Notes under the pieces: model-generated
What the model saw: the letters and a program-made list of their open reading frames with translations, nothing else
The model's database searches: none
What the model was told of the DNA's origin: nothing
Program-made: the position numbers and the translations under genes
From: Fibrobacter sp. UWH6
GTDB taxonomy: Bacteria; Fibrobacterota; Fibrobacteria; Fibrobacterales; Fibrobacteraceae
Assembly: GCF_900142465.1 (NCBI RefSeq)
Contig: NZ_FRAX01000003.1
Span: forward strand, 186,001-250,000
Length of the DNA stretch: 64,000 bases
Reading direction: 5' to 3'
Shown here: positions 18,051 through 27,631 of the stretch, piece after piece
How the letters are laid out: every line of letters starts with the position of its first letter
Position numbering within the stretch: position 1 is the stretch's first letter

Positions 18051-18210
18051 AGGTGTGAGGTCGCTTCGCTTTGAGGAGTGAGGTCGGGCGCATTTGCGCC
18101 CTTGGAGGTGTTCAGCAAAAAAAAGACACCCCAAAGTGAATGCCATAGGCATGAACGGCCCCATACCTCAGAGCATCCGAAGGATGCGACCTCATACCTC
18201 GCACCTCATT
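18051..18210. repeat. MITE-like inverted repeat made of two hairpin elements
   Basis: Between divergent fmt and lrgA, two copies of the GAGGTNTGAGG-stem-TTC-stem'-CTTTGAGG element face each other: 18051-18090 (short GC/GC stem) and 18162-18210 read on the opposite strand (GCATCC/GGATGC stem). They frame about 70 bp holding GGGCGCATTTGCGCCC and a GGTGT/ACACC hairpin with an A-run loop. The whole is one large imperfect inverted repeat. Confidence 0.7.
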
Positions 18211-18228
18211 GCTATATTTGGCATCGCT

Positions 18229-18639
18229 ATGAGAATACCTCTTCAAATTGCCGTAATTTTCGCCATTTGCCTGGCAGGCGAATTTCTGAACCGAGTGGTT
18301 GGCATCCCTATCCCGGGTAACATTCTCGGCATGGTTCTGCTCCTTGTATTACTTTGTACTAAAATTCTTAAACCGGAACAGGTTTCCGGCGTTTCCAGTT
18401 TCTTCTTGAACCATCTGGCACTTTTCTTCTTGCCGCCAAGCATCGCCATTATGACCGTTGGCGACGACATTCTTAGCCAGTGGCCCACCCTACTCCTTCT
18501 TTGCATCGTACTGACGCTCATCAGCTTGGCAGCCACCGGCCTTACCACGCAGTTTCTCATTGGCCATCAAGAAAAGCGTCTGAACATCGAACAACTTGAA
18601 GATGAAGAGATGAAACAATCCACTAGGGGGAAGAAATGA
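18229..18639 (+). CDS. lrgA: CidA/LrgA-family holin-like membrane protein
   Basis: A 136-residue protein with four predicted transmembrane helices and the family motif VVGIPIPGNILGMVLL (about 24-39). LrgA/CidA proteins modulate murein hydrolase export or carbon-overflow metabolite transport with LrgB. The start at ATG 18229 fits the short N-terminus. The stop overlaps the lrgB start as ATGA, so the pair is coupled. The acidic/basic C-terminal tail (about 20 residues) is cytosolic by prediction. Confidence 0.9.
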   Translation: MRIPLQIAVIFAICLAGEFLNRVVGIPIPGNILGMVLLLVLLCTKILKPEQVSGVSSFFLNHLALFFLPPSIAIMTVGDDILSQWPTLLLLCIVLTLISLAATGLTTQFLIGHQEKRLNIEQLEDEEMKQSTRGKK

Positions 18640-19328
18640 ACACCATCATCAACTCGCCCCTGTTCGGAATTTTCTTGACCTTGGCCGCCTTCGAAGTGGG
18701 CGTGGCTCTGAACAAGAAATTCAAGTACTCCATCTTGAACCCGCTGCTCATCGGCCTCATTCTCATTGTGGGATTCCTGATGATTACGGGAATCAGCTAC
18801 GACAGTTACAAAATTGGCGGCGACTACATTTCTATTCTGCTGGGCCCCGCAACCGTTGTGCTGGCAGTTCCACTCTATAGGCAGTTGGGCAACCTCAAAA
18901 AGCACTGGCTCCCGATTTTGGCAGGCATCGCCGTCGGTAGCCTCACCTCCATTTGTTGTGTGGTGGCAACCTCTAAATTGGTAGGCCTTAGCAGCACTTT
19001 AATGCTTTCATTGGTCCCCAAGTCCATTACCATTCCCATGGGCTCCGTAGTTTCCGAACAGATTGGCGGCATTCCCAGCATTACCATTATTTCCATCGTG
19101 ATTACGGGAATTACCGGCGCCGTCACCGCTTCTGTGGTCTGCAAATTCTTCCACATTAAGCACAAGGTTGCCCAAGGTATCGCCATCGGTACTGCTAGCC
19201 ACGCCCTAGGCACCACCCGCGCCATGGAAATCGGAGAAACTCAAGGCGCCATGAGCTCCTTGGCCATCGGCATCGCAGGAATTTTCACGGCCGTCGTGGC
19301 GCCACTGCTGCTGCAGTTAATCGGTTAA
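18636..19328 (+). CDS. lrgB: LrgB/CidB-family membrane protein
   Basis: A 230-residue polytopic protein with the family stretches ILLGPATVVLAVPLYRQL, SMLVPKSITIPMG-like LVPKSITIPMGSVVSEQIGG, and GIAIGTASHALGTTRA. It is the partner of LrgA; together they form a holin/antiholin-like or pyruvate-related channel in other bacteria. It ends in a short convergent gap (16 bp) with the membrane protein at 19345. Confidence 0.92.
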   Translation: MNTIINSPLFGIFLTLAAFEVGVALNKKFKYSILNPLLIGLILIVGFLMITGISYDSYKIGGDYISILLGPATVVLAVPLYRQLGNLKKHWLPILAGIAVGSLTSICCVVATSKLVGLSSTLMLSLVPKSITIPMGSVVSEQIGGIPSITIISIVITGITGAVTASVVCKFFHIKHKVAQGIAIGTASHALGTTRAMEIGETQGAMSSLAIGIAGIFTAVVAPLLLQLIG

Positions 19329-19344
19329 CCGCCCGTTGATCAAA

Positions 19345-20304
19345 TTATTCGCCCGTATAATTCTGACTTTCTCGGCAAGCCTTTTCCGCTTGTTCGTAGG
19401 AATATTTCGTATAAGTCTCACGAACAGGCCAAAGACTATTTGCCATTTTTTCCATAGCGTAGGCCTTAGGCACATTTGAAATATCCGCATTGCAGAAACT
19501 CATACTTCGACGCGTTTGTTTCTGAAAATCGTGGACAACAATGCCGGTGCAATATCCATCCAAAACGCTTACAGCAGTCCATTCACTTTCGTAAGCCATC
19601 ATTGCTTCCCTCAGTCTCTTTGCTATGGAAGATTTCTCTTGATTAAGCAAAATCCAAGGAGTAACAATCTTTTCCAGAGGTTCCGTATATTCAGGATTCC
19701 AATCCTTGTTGTCTAAAACATAGGGACACAGGTCATACTTGACTTGATAGTAAACAGAATCAACTTTTCCTCTAATTTTCAGACTAATATCATCATAATA
19801 GGATCCTCGGCCAAGTCTAATTTCAAAATCAAATCCTTCCGATTGTTCCATTTCTTCCTTTGAAATCACAGACTCGGAATATGAGCCATACTCCTCAGCC
19901 AACAACGCCCAGCCAAAAACAACAACCAACGCAAAGGAAACAACGAATGATACGGGAAAAACAAGCCAATGGAGTTTTTTCTTTCGTTTAAACACTCGAC
20001 CAAACGCACTTGTCGCCAAAAAGACCGGTACTATGGCGGCAAAGCAAACTATAGGCGTCACGGCCAGCCACAAGATTTCATAATTGAAAATATGAGCTTT
20101 AAAGATTGCCAGAACAACAATCCCCAAAATAAGTGCCATCAGCACGGACCAAAGAACAGCACCTAATTTCTTAAAGCGGGTCTGGGAATTAATAAAAGAA
20201 AATAGGAATCCCAGCCATAGCGGAATGCATAAGACCAAAGCTATTAATAAATATAAGGATACTTGTATAGCATCCGAAAGACAACTCAAAAAACAGTTTA
20301 ACAT
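19345..20304 (-). CDS. Membrane protein with extracytoplasmic domain, unknown
   Basis: A 319-residue protein with four predicted transmembrane helices (about 13-35, 46-68, 77-98 and 113-133) and a soluble C-terminal domain of about 185 residues, rich in Tyr/Asp (LGRGSYYDDISLKIRGKVDS). I do not recognise it. It starts six bases after the stop of the SagB-like gene, so it is probably co-expressed with it and may be its membrane partner. Confidence 0.6.
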   Translation of the reverse strand: MLNCFLSCLSDAIQVSLYLLIALVLCIPLWLGFLFSFINSQTRFKKLGAVLWSVLMALILGIVVLAIFKAHIFNYEILWLAVTPIVCFAAIVPVFLATSAFGRVFKRKKKLHWLVFPVSFVVSFALVVVFGWALLAEEYGSYSESVISKEEMEQSEGFDFEIRLGRGSYYDDISLKIRGKVDSVYYQVKYDLCPYVLDNKDWNPEYTEPLEKIVTPWILLNQEKSSIAKRLREAMMAYESEWTAVSVLDGYCTGIVVHDFQKQTRRSMSFCNADISNVPKAYAMEKMANSLWPVRETYTKYSYEQAEKACRESQNYTGE

Positions 20305-20310
20305 ACAAAC

Positions 20311-21726
20311 TTACTTCCCCACGAGAATTTCAGAGATGACGCTTTCGCCGTCCGGCAGGTTGCAGAGTTTTTTCAGGTCGTCTTCGTAGAAGAAATGTTC
20401 ACCGCGAACAGTCTTGTTCAAAACGCGGCCAGACAGATGCAAGGACTGCGCTATATACCCAGCGTTTAAATTCAAGTAGCGGTAGGCGCGCTCTCCCAGC
20501 AGGTTGCAGGCTTCCTTCAAGTCGGCAGTAAGAACCACGGCAAAGGCCGCATTTTCAACCTCTTCGGGAACAACATGACACTTGACGAATTTCTTTGCCG
20601 CCACCACTCCGCCCTGCATGTAAATAGACTTGCGTACAGGCACATAGCGGTACACGCCGGGGAACACGAACATCACGTCAAAAACCACAATCCAGATTTT
20701 TAACAGGCCTGCGCCAAACAAGTTGATTTTGCCCTGTTCCAGCCAGCGCAACATACTGGAAAATTCATCCAGGTCAAAGGAAGTTCGCTTAAAGGGAATT
20801 CGCCTCTGCGGAACCTTCCCAAGATCATTCACCACTTGACCATAAAGTTTGCTGTCATATCTTGCAGGAGTCAAGGGAAACTCATCCCCAGGCAGGGCTT
20901 GCGTAGCAAGGCGACGCACACGGATGCACTTGCTCAAATCTTCAATGCACTCTCCACGATTCTGGCGCATAAATCGGGACGGGTAACGGCTAGAGGCACT
21001 TACACAACCCGCATCAAAACTGGCACCAGGCTCCGCCGCCATCAACAAGGGATCCGCCTCGCTGCGATTGGAATATGCCGACTCCCCAACACCATCGTCA
21101 ATGGAATCGTAAGCCAGTTCGCTATACTCCGGAAACACCGCAAGGCCCGCCAGAGGCACTTCCGTAGAAGGGAGTTTCAGGGAAACAGCCACCTGGTCAT
21201 CCACAAAACCGCCCAAGGGGAAAACCTTCGCCCCCTTGGCCTTGGCATGCAGCATCACGCTTCCCACACAGGCACCCACATCTTGCAGAATTCGAGAGTA
21301 AGCCCCTTCCTTGAAACGACACACGGATCGTTCCAAAATTCCAGTAAACAGATACAGAATCGGAGTGTCCAGCAAAAAATCCTTATGGGGGAACGCCTCG
21401 GCCAGACGTTTCATTTCATCTTTTCCGCCGATTTTTACCAGCTGTCCCGCCACATTGGGAGCACCGCTACGGCCATCAGCATCATAGGCATAAATGCCAT
21501 CGGGGAAATTGCGCCCCCGAAGCACCACATATACGCCAACTTGTTCCATCCCATCAGACGAAACATAACCGAAAGAGGGAACCTCACCTTCGTGAACATC
21601 AATACGATTGCAACCGGAATACCGACGGTCAGAAATCTTCTGACGTTCCCAATGTAACGCTGCAGCACCAGCCGCCTTTTTAGACGTCTTCTGTATGGAC
21701 TGGTGATAATACTCTGTGTAAAACAT
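20311..21726 (-). CDS. Double SagB-like nitroreductase-family protein
   Basis: A 471-residue protein with two nitroreductase/SagB-type halves. Half one (about 1-225) has the DVGACVGSVMLHAKAKGAKV helix and FPLGGFVDD, matching the region after the FMN site of SagB-type dehydrogenases. Half two (about 270-471) has LNAGYIAQSLHLSG and F-Y-E-D-D-L-K-K-L. SagB-type enzymes are FMN oxidases that aromatise azolines in modified peptides, or act in unknown redox steps. No cyclodehydratase or precursor peptide is visible nearby. It leads a two-gene unit. Confidence 0.65.
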   Translation of the reverse strand: MFYTEYYHQSIQKTSKKAAGAAALHWERQKISDRRYSGCNRIDVHEGEVPSFGYVSSDGMEQVGVYVVLRGRNFPDGIYAYDADGRSGAPNVAGQLVKIGGKDEMKRLAEAFPHKDFLLDTPILYLFTGILERSVCRFKEGAYSRILQDVGACVGSVMLHAKAKGAKVFPLGGFVDDQVAVSLKLPSTEVPLAGLAVFPEYSELAYDSIDDGVGESAYSNRSEADPLLMAAEPGASFDAGCVSASSRYPSRFMRQNRGECIEDLSKCIRVRRLATQALPGDEFPLTPARYDSKLYGQVVNDLGKVPQRRIPFKRTSFDLDEFSSMLRWLEQGKINLFGAGLLKIWIVVFDVMFVFPGVYRYVPVRKSIYMQGGVVAAKKFVKCHVVPEEVENAAFAVVLTADLKEACNLLGERAYRYLNLNAGYIAQSLHLSGRVLNKTVRGEHFFYEDDLKKLCNLPDGESVISEILVGK

Positions 21727-21870
21727 TAGGAAACATAAAACAATATAAAAACATTAACTACAGTTTTGATTCTTTATTCTTTTTAAAAGGGCAAAAAAGC
21801 CCCCTCCAATTATATTTTTACATCGGAAATACAATGTCTAATTTCATCAAAAACTCTTTACGAGGATAAA

Positions 21871-23922
21871 ATGAATCTTAAGCTGAAATCTCTGGCAACA
21901 CTCTCTGCAGCAGCCACCTTCGCCCTCATGGCAACTGCTTGCGGTGACAGTTCTTCTTCCGGTGCCAATTCCGACGATCCTGCAGTTCTCCCTGCAGATA
22001 CCACTAGCGGAACCGGCAACACCACGCCTGTAGACACTTTGCCGGCAGGGGACCCCCCCGTTGACACTACGACTGTTCCTGTTGTTCCGGGCGACACCAC
22101 CGTCGTTCCCTCAGACACCACTGAAGAGTTCGTGTTGACCATTCCTGAAGAAGCCACCGAGATTACTCCGGCCATCAACATCCCCGCAGAAACCGGCATC
22201 GGCCTCCTGGTGGATGACTTCGAAGACGGTGACGGCGTGGCCCTGATTAACGAAGCAGGCTGGTACACCTATAGCGACAAGGACAACAAGGGCAATTCCA
22301 CCATCCTTACCCCGGTAGACGATAACGGCTACCCCAAGGCACGTCGTTCCGACAACGGCACTGATTACGCCTTTGCAGTCTACTATAACCTGGACAAGGG
22401 TGGTTACGAATATGATCCGTATGTAGGCTGGGGCGTCTATATCGCCAGCGACGACATGGATTTTACCAAATACGGCGGAGTTACCTACTGGTTCAAGGGT
22501 GACGCTCATGAAATCCATGTAGAAATCTCTGACGTTGAAGACTACGACGTACATCTTGCAACTGTCAAGGCATCCCGTGTGTGGAAGAAGGTGGAAGTCC
22601 GCTTCAAGGACCTGACTCAGGGTGGCTGGGGCGAAAAGGTTGAATTCAACGCAGCCCATATCGAAAAGATCAGCTTCCAGGCCAAGGGTAAGGCAAGAAT
22701 GGACTCCGTTCTTATCGACAACCTGTACCTGCAGGACACCAGCGAAGTGGCTAAGGACGTGGCCGACATGACCATCAAGGATCCTGAATTCCCGGAAAAC
22801 GTCATTGGCGACATCACCATCAGCAACCCGCTGCAGGCAAAGGCAATGCAGTTGCTGGACAAGGGCATCAACATTACCAACTGGCTCGAAGATGCAAATT
22901 ACACCTTCAATGGCAAGTTCAAGTTTGACGAAAGCGACATCAAGCTGATGGCCGAAAATGGAATCAAGGCTCTGCGCCTCCCCATTGACCTGGATGCTTA
23001 CGCCACCAACCGCGACGACGTCGTTGCCGGTAAGGCCGCCGCCCTGGAATTTGACGACAAGAACCTCTTCGCCGTTCTGGATTCCTTCGCCACCTGGACT
23101 GAAAAGGCAGGCATGTCCTTCGTTATCGACTACCATGAATACGACAACGGCTACAACAAGGAAACCGCAGCCGATCCCCAGTACGTAACCATGATGGCAA
23201 ACGTCTGGAAGCATGTGGCCCAGCACTATGCAAGCAACAGCCGCGAAAGCATCTTCTTCGAACTTTTGAACGAACCGGATATGTCCAACGGCGCAGTCAC
23301 TTCCGCCTCCTGGCGCAAGGCTGCACAGGAAATCATCGACTCCATCCGTACCGTCGACAAGAACCACATGTTGGTCTTCGGCGATGCAGAATGGTACTCC
23401 ATCAGCAACCTTGCCAAGGGCGAACCGCTGAACGACGACAAGATCATCTACGCCGTTCACACTTACGATCCGTTTGAATTCACCCACCAGGGTGCAAGCT
23501 GGAGCGACACCAAGACCATCAAGAACCTGATGTTCCCCTACGACAAGGAAAAGTGGAGCGAATACTCTGCAGACTTCGGCGTAACCAAGTCCACCGTAAG
23601 CTATATCAAGTCCAACATCAAGAATTACTACAAGCGCGGCAGCAAGGAATTCATCATGAGCGTTGTCCTCCCCGCCAAGAATTGGGCTGTAAAGAACAAC
23701 GTTCCGGTGATCATCAACGAATTCGGTGCACTGAATACCGGTGCCGACGCACAGTCCGTGCTGAACTACATGACCGCCCTCCGCGAAATCAGCGAAGAAC
23801 TTGAAATTCCGCTGCAGCACTGGGGTTACACCGGTCAGTTCGCTCTCTTCGAATCCGCAGCAGGTTCTCAGCAGGGCACCAAGCTGATCGACGGCATGAA
23901 GGAAGCCTACTTCGGCAAGTAA
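21871..23922 (+). CDS. GH5 cellulase-type lipoprotein with CBM11-like module
   Basis: A 683-residue surface or periplasmic lipoprotein. The signal ends at ALMATAC (Cys 24), followed by a Thr/Pro/Asp linker (25-105), a CBM11-like beta-sandwich (about 112-265, beginning LLVDDFEDGDGV) and a GH5 barrel (about 300-680). The general acid is in FELLNEPDM (about Glu 467) and the nucleophile in VIINEFGAL (about Glu 616). GH5 enzymes cut beta-1,4-glucans; exact specificity is not decided by sequence here. It has an AGGAT site and its own terminator. This fits the cellulolytic lifestyle inferred for the host. Confidence 0.88.
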   Translation: MNLKLKSLATLSAAATFALMATACGDSSSSGANSDDPAVLPADTTSGTGNTTPVDTLPAGDPPVDTTTVPVVPGDTTVVPSDTTEEFVLTIPEEATEITPAINIPAETGIGLLVDDFEDGDGVALINEAGWYTYSDKDNKGNSTILTPVDDNGYPKARRSDNGTDYAFAVYYNLDKGGYEYDPYVGWGVYIASDDMDFTKYGGVTYWFKGDAHEIHVEISDVEDYDVHLATVKASRVWKKVEVRFKDLTQGGWGEKVEFNAAHIEKISFQAKGKARMDSVLIDNLYLQDTSEVAKDVADMTIKDPEFPENVIGDITISNPLQAKAMQLLDKGINITNWLEDANYTFNGKFKFDESDIKLMAENGIKALRLPIDLDAYATNRDDVVAGKAAALEFDDKNLFAVLDSFATWTEKAGMSFVIDYHEYDNGYNKETAADPQYVTMMANVWKHVAQHYASNSRESIFFELLNEPDMSNGAVTSASWRKAAQEIIDSIRTVDKNHMLVFGDAEWYSISNLAKGEPLNDDKIIYAVHTYDPFEFTHQGASWSDTKTIKNLMFPYDKEKWSEYSADFGVTKSTVSYIKSNIKNYYKRGSKEFIMSVVLPAKNWAVKNNVPVIINEFGALNTGADAQSVLNYMTALREISEELEIPLQHWGYTGQFALFESAAGSQQGTKLIDGMKEAYFGK

Positions 23923-23956
23923 TTCGATCTAGAAATTCATTCTCCTCCTAAACACG

Positions 23957-23986
23957 AAAGACCGTCTCTTATGGGACGGTCTTTTG
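23957..23986 (+). terminator. Intrinsic terminator of the GH5 gene
   Basis: Stem AAGACCGTC/GACGGTCTT-like (AAAGACCGTCTC...GGGACGGTCTTTT) with loop TTAT and a short T-run. Confidence 0.8.
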
Positions 23987-24045
23987 GTATTTACGACCCC
24001 TAATTTTTATAGATTTTAGAGGAATAGATAATTTGGATTTTTATT

Positions 24046-27000
24046 TTGAAAAAGCTGATAAAAAAACGCATACATAAAACGAGACTTGTGAAAAAGCTGG
24101 TAGGTTCCGTAGCCCTCTTTTCGGCGACGGTCATGGCCGCAGGTTTTTACGGCAACCAGAGCGATATCAAATGGAAGACTGCAGGAACACAGCACTTCCA
24201 ATTCCATTATCCCGCAGAATACACCGATCACGCGGCCAAGGCTTCGGCTTACGCCGAGGCTGTCTACGACAGCGTCGTCGGTCGTTACCACGACCTGCCC
24301 GGCCGCGTCAACGTCACACTGAACAACGCCCTCTACAGTAACGGCAGCGCCATCCCCAGCGAAAACGCACTGAACCTGTGGCTCACCAACTGGGACTTTA
24401 AGGTTCGCAGTTCCCATGGCTGGCTCACCGACGTGGTGACCCACGAATTCAGCCACCTGGTCAGTATCGAAAGCGGAAGCAAGTTTAACCCCCACGTATA
24501 CGGCCTTCAGCTCAGCTACACCGACTATTACAACGAACGCACCACCAGCGATTTCGCCAGCCTGCTGCCCTTCACCCTGCAGCCCCTCTGGCTTGCCGAA
24601 GGTACGGCACAATATGAATCCAGCCGCATGGGCTTTGACGGATGGGACACCCACCGTGACATGCTCCTCCGCGTGGCCGCCCTGAACGACAGTCTGCTCA
24701 GCCTGGAATACATGCACGACTTTTCGGACAATTCCCTCTTTGCGGAATTGGGCCCCTACACTCAGGGATTCGCCCTGGTCCGCTACATCGACAAGCATTA
24801 CGGTGAAGACGCAGTCCCAAAAATCTGGGAAAACCTTTCTAAATACCAGCGCATGACCCTGGATGGTGCCATCAGAAACGTTCTTGGCATTAGCGAGCAG
24901 GAACTTTACGACGCCTGGAAAAAGGAAATCACAGAAGCTTACACCGCGCAGAAAGACTCCCTGGGAAAACTGGTCGAAGGCACCAAGCTTACCGAAGACG
25001 CTTTCTGGAATGACTTTCCCATCGTAGCAGGCAAGCACCTCTACGGCGTTTCCAACTTTGGCGGCGCATGGTTTGATGGCGGCCTGTTCAAGATGCCTCT
25101 CGAAGAGGAAAAGGACAGCACCGAAGCAAACAAGGATAGTTCCGCCGTAGATACCGCCAACGTAAAAGTGGAAATTGGAGAAGTGGACATCGAAGGCGCA
25201 GACAGCACCATCGACATATCCGATTTCGCAAAGACAGGATTCAAACTGAAAAAGGCATGGCTGGATAAGGGCATCGACGTCTACGAAGATTCCATCCGCG
25301 GACCTATGCTAGCCTACGTCACCTACCAGAACCGCGACAAGGATGGCCACGCCCATTTCGACATCGCCGTTGCCGACACCAACAAGAATGAAATCACGGT
25401 ATCCTACCTGACAGATGCAGTATATCCTGCAATCGATCCTCAAGGTACAACCATCGCTTTTGTCCGTCGCGAACCCTACAGCACACGCTTCGTCCTGAGT
25501 AAGGTTTCCTTCCCCAAGGATCTTAAGGATTACGAAACGGAAGAACCAGTAGACTTGTACGTTCCTGATTCCAGCCTCCGGTACTATAACATCTATAGTC
25601 CGAAATTCAGCCCCGACGGAAAGAAGATTGCTTTCGGCTTCTTCGATAACGAAACCCGCGGCATCGCCCTGCTGGACTCCGACGGAAAGAACTTCAAGAT
25701 TATCAGTAACACGAAATTTGACGAACGTGACGTAAACTGGCTGAACAACGAAAAGATTGTCTTCTCCAGCAACAGAAACGGAATCTTCAACCTTATAGAG
25801 AAGAACATCAATACCGGCGTAGAGCACGCCCTGACCAACGTAGTTGGTGGCGCATTCACTCCGACCCTGGCAGGGGATACACTGTACTATACCAACTACG
25901 ACAAGGACGGATTCTCCCTGTATAAGTTGGCCTACAGCATTTTTGTTCCCGCTTCTTCAGACACAACAGTTAGCGTTACCCAACGAGATTCCACCATCCA
26001 GATTGCAGATACAACCTGGAGCGTCTGCAACGCTGACACAACAAGTGGCGACACCGCCCTCACCGATTCCACCGTCGCAGACTCCGTGGCACCCTGCACA
26101 CCGCAGCCCTCCATCGTCCTCCGCGACTCCATCATAAAAATCGCAGACACCACCAGAACCATTACCTCCCACGAAGGTTCCAAGGAAATTGTTCTCAAGG
26201 GAGCCCCCTTACAGCGCGTGGTCAAGGCAATTGATTTCCAGGAATTGGAATTTGCAGGCATCGAAGAAGACTATAAGCCAATTCCGTCAGTTCCCCTGTT
26301 TGTTCCCATGGTAGCCTTCTCGGAAAACGCTCCGGACCTAACAGTCTTTGGAGACGGCCAAGTCAAGGCCAAGGCCGGTCTGGCAGTACTTCTCAATGAC
26401 CCCCTCAAGAAGAACACCATCCAGATGGGACTCTTGCTGGAAATAGGTTCCGGCTTTGACTACATCAACGGAAGCGGTCTAAACCCCAGGCAAGAAAAGG
26501 AATTCTTCATTTCCTGGGAAAACCGCAGCACACCCATTGATTTGAGTCTCGCCTACTCCTACGCCAACTACACCAGCATGGACACCATCCGCTACGAAGA
26601 TCCTCGAGCCTATGGAGATTCAATCGGCACCACCCATTATGCAGTCCCCATGCAATCCGTTATGGGTGCCGCAGGCTACAGCATTTTCAAGACCATCGAC
26701 ACGTTGCAATTCGCCCTCAGTTACGACTGGGCCAACTTCAACCTTTACGAAGACAACTTTGACTGGACTTACCAAAAGCGCGTTACCGCCTTATTCGCCC
26801 TTGGCCTCTATGGCGACCATAGCGAAGGCGGCACCGGAATTGACGGACAAGGCAACGGTCTGTTCCTTTACTATCAGACGTCCAACTCGGATTTGTATCG
26901 TCCGGGAACATTCTCCGAAAGCTTTACCGTCGACGCCTCTGGCAAGATTACCCCCAAGTACAGGAACTTCACCCTGAACCAGGTGGGCATCGATCTCTAC

Positions 27001-27579
27001 GGAAGTCTGCAGAGTCCCTGGACGGGAGCCCGCCTTGCAGCAGGCGGAAAAATCAACGGGGTCTTCAAATGGCATACCGACACCAAGGAAGACACCCTGG
27101 ACACCTACTATTATCTCCCGCTATTCCTGGAAGGTTACCCCTACCTCCGCAGTTCCGAAGACTATACCCTGGCTGGCACCAGAACCGCCATGGCCGAAGT
27201 CCACTACCTGTTCCCCATCTACAGCGACTGGCGCAAGTCTGCATGGATCTTCAGCACCCGCGATTTCTACTTCGACTTGTTCGCCCAGATTGGTGCAGCA
27301 TGGAACGGCAGATGGTTCGATCCTCACAAAATGACCAAGGGCAAATTCTGGGATCGCGACGTAGGCCTGAGTTTCCGCTGGAGCAACAAGCTGTTCTATA
27401 GCATACCCCTGGATATCAGCCTGACATTCGCCCGCGGCCTCAGTCGCATCGGTGAAGACGAAAATCTAGAGGGAGGCCGCAAGCTGAATCCTATCGACTT
27501 GCCCATCATTCCCGAATGCATCGCCCCCACCCGAATCAAGTTTGCGGTTGGCATGGGCTTCCTCAACACTTGGCAGTAG
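24046..27579 (+). CDS. Metallopeptidase / TolB-like propeller / barrel fusion protein
   Basis: A 1177-residue exported protein. After a basic signal sequence comes a gluzincin-type zinc peptidase with H-E-F-S-H (about 134-138) and the distal Glu in WLAEGTAQYE (about 184-193). Next is a WD40/TolB-like propeller (about 380-650; F-S-P-D-G-K-K-I-A-F repeats) and a Ser/Thr/Asp linker (about 660-740). A 400-residue region of barrel-like strands (about 780-1177) resembles surface-antigen proteins. Peptidase activity is predicted from the HExxH...E set, and the target is unknown. The start is either TTG 24046 or GTG 24088; neither has a good ribosome site. Confidence 0.7.
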   Translation: MKKLIKKRIHKTRLVKKLVGSVALFSATVMAAGFYGNQSDIKWKTAGTQHFQFHYPAEYTDHAAKASAYAEAVYDSVVGRYHDLPGRVNVTLNNALYSNGSAIPSENALNLWLTNWDFKVRSSHGWLTDVVTHEFSHLVSIESGSKFNPHVYGLQLSYTDYYNERTTSDFASLLPFTLQPLWLAEGTAQYESSRMGFDGWDTHRDMLLRVAALNDSLLSLEYMHDFSDNSLFAELGPYTQGFALVRYIDKHYGEDAVPKIWENLSKYQRMTLDGAIRNVLGISEQELYDAWKKEITEAYTAQKDSLGKLVEGTKLTEDAFWNDFPIVAGKHLYGVSNFGGAWFDGGLFKMPLEEEKDSTEANKDSSAVDTANVKVEIGEVDIEGADSTIDISDFAKTGFKLKKAWLDKGIDVYEDSIRGPMLAYVTYQNRDKDGHAHFDIAVADTNKNEITVSYLTDAVYPAIDPQGTTIAFVRREPYSTRFVLSKVSFPKDLKDYETEEPVDLYVPDSSLRYYNIYSPKFSPDGKKIAFGFFDNETRGIALLDSDGKNFKIISNTKFDERDVNWLNNEKIVFSSNRNGIFNLIEKNINTGVEHALTNVVGGAFTPTLAGDTLYYTNYDKDGFSLYKLAYSIFVPASSDTTVSVTQRDSTIQIADTTWSVCNADTTSGDTALTDSTVADSVAPCTPQPSIVLRDSIIKIADTTRTITSHEGSKEIVLKGAPLQRVVKAIDFQELEFAGIEEDYKPIPSVPLFVPMVAFSENAPDLTVFGDGQVKAKAGLAVLLNDPLKKNTIQMGLLLEIGSGFDYINGSGLNPRQEKEFFISWENRSTPIDLSLAYSYANYTSMDTIRYEDPRAYGDSIGTTHYAVPMQSVMGAAGYSIFKTIDTLQFALSYDWANFNLYEDNFDWTYQKRVTALFALGLYGDHSEGGTGIDGQGNGLFLYYQTSNSDLYRPGTFSESFTVDASGKITPKYRNFTLNQVGIDLYGSLQSPWTGARLAAGGKINGVFKWHTDTKEDTLDTYYYLPLFLEGYPYLRSSEDYTLAGTRTAMAEVHYLFPIYSDWRKSAWIFSTRDFYFDLFAQIGAAWNGRWFDPHKMTKGKFWDRDVGLSFRWSNKLFYSIPLDISLTFARGLSRIGEDENLEGGRKLNPIDLPIIPECIAPTRIKFAVGMGFLNTWQ

Positions 27580-27597
27580 CCAATACCCACAATAGCA

Positions 27598-27628
27598 GAA
27601 AGACCTCCGCATCAGCGAAGGTCTTTTT
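27598..27628. terminator. Bidirectional intrinsic terminator
   Basis: Stem AAAGACCTCCGC / GCGAAGGTCTTT (with one internal mismatch) around an ATCA loop, T-run on both sides. It serves the + strand peptidase gene and the - strand lipoprotein unit ending at 27632. Confidence 0.75.
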
Positions 27629-27631
27629 AAA

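Noticed and set aside
19345-21726. RiPP cluster around the SagB-like gene
   Set aside because: No cyclodehydratase, peptidase or precursor peptide is visible nearby, so only the single enzyme is claimed.
21785-21805. GGGC-AAAAAA-GCCC hairpin before the GH5 gene as terminator
   Set aside because: Short stem, no T-run on the + strand, and no gene ends there; may be leader structure only.
24033-24035. TTG near AGAGGA as start of the metallopeptidase gene
   Set aside because: Out of frame; it reads into a stop after 14 codons.
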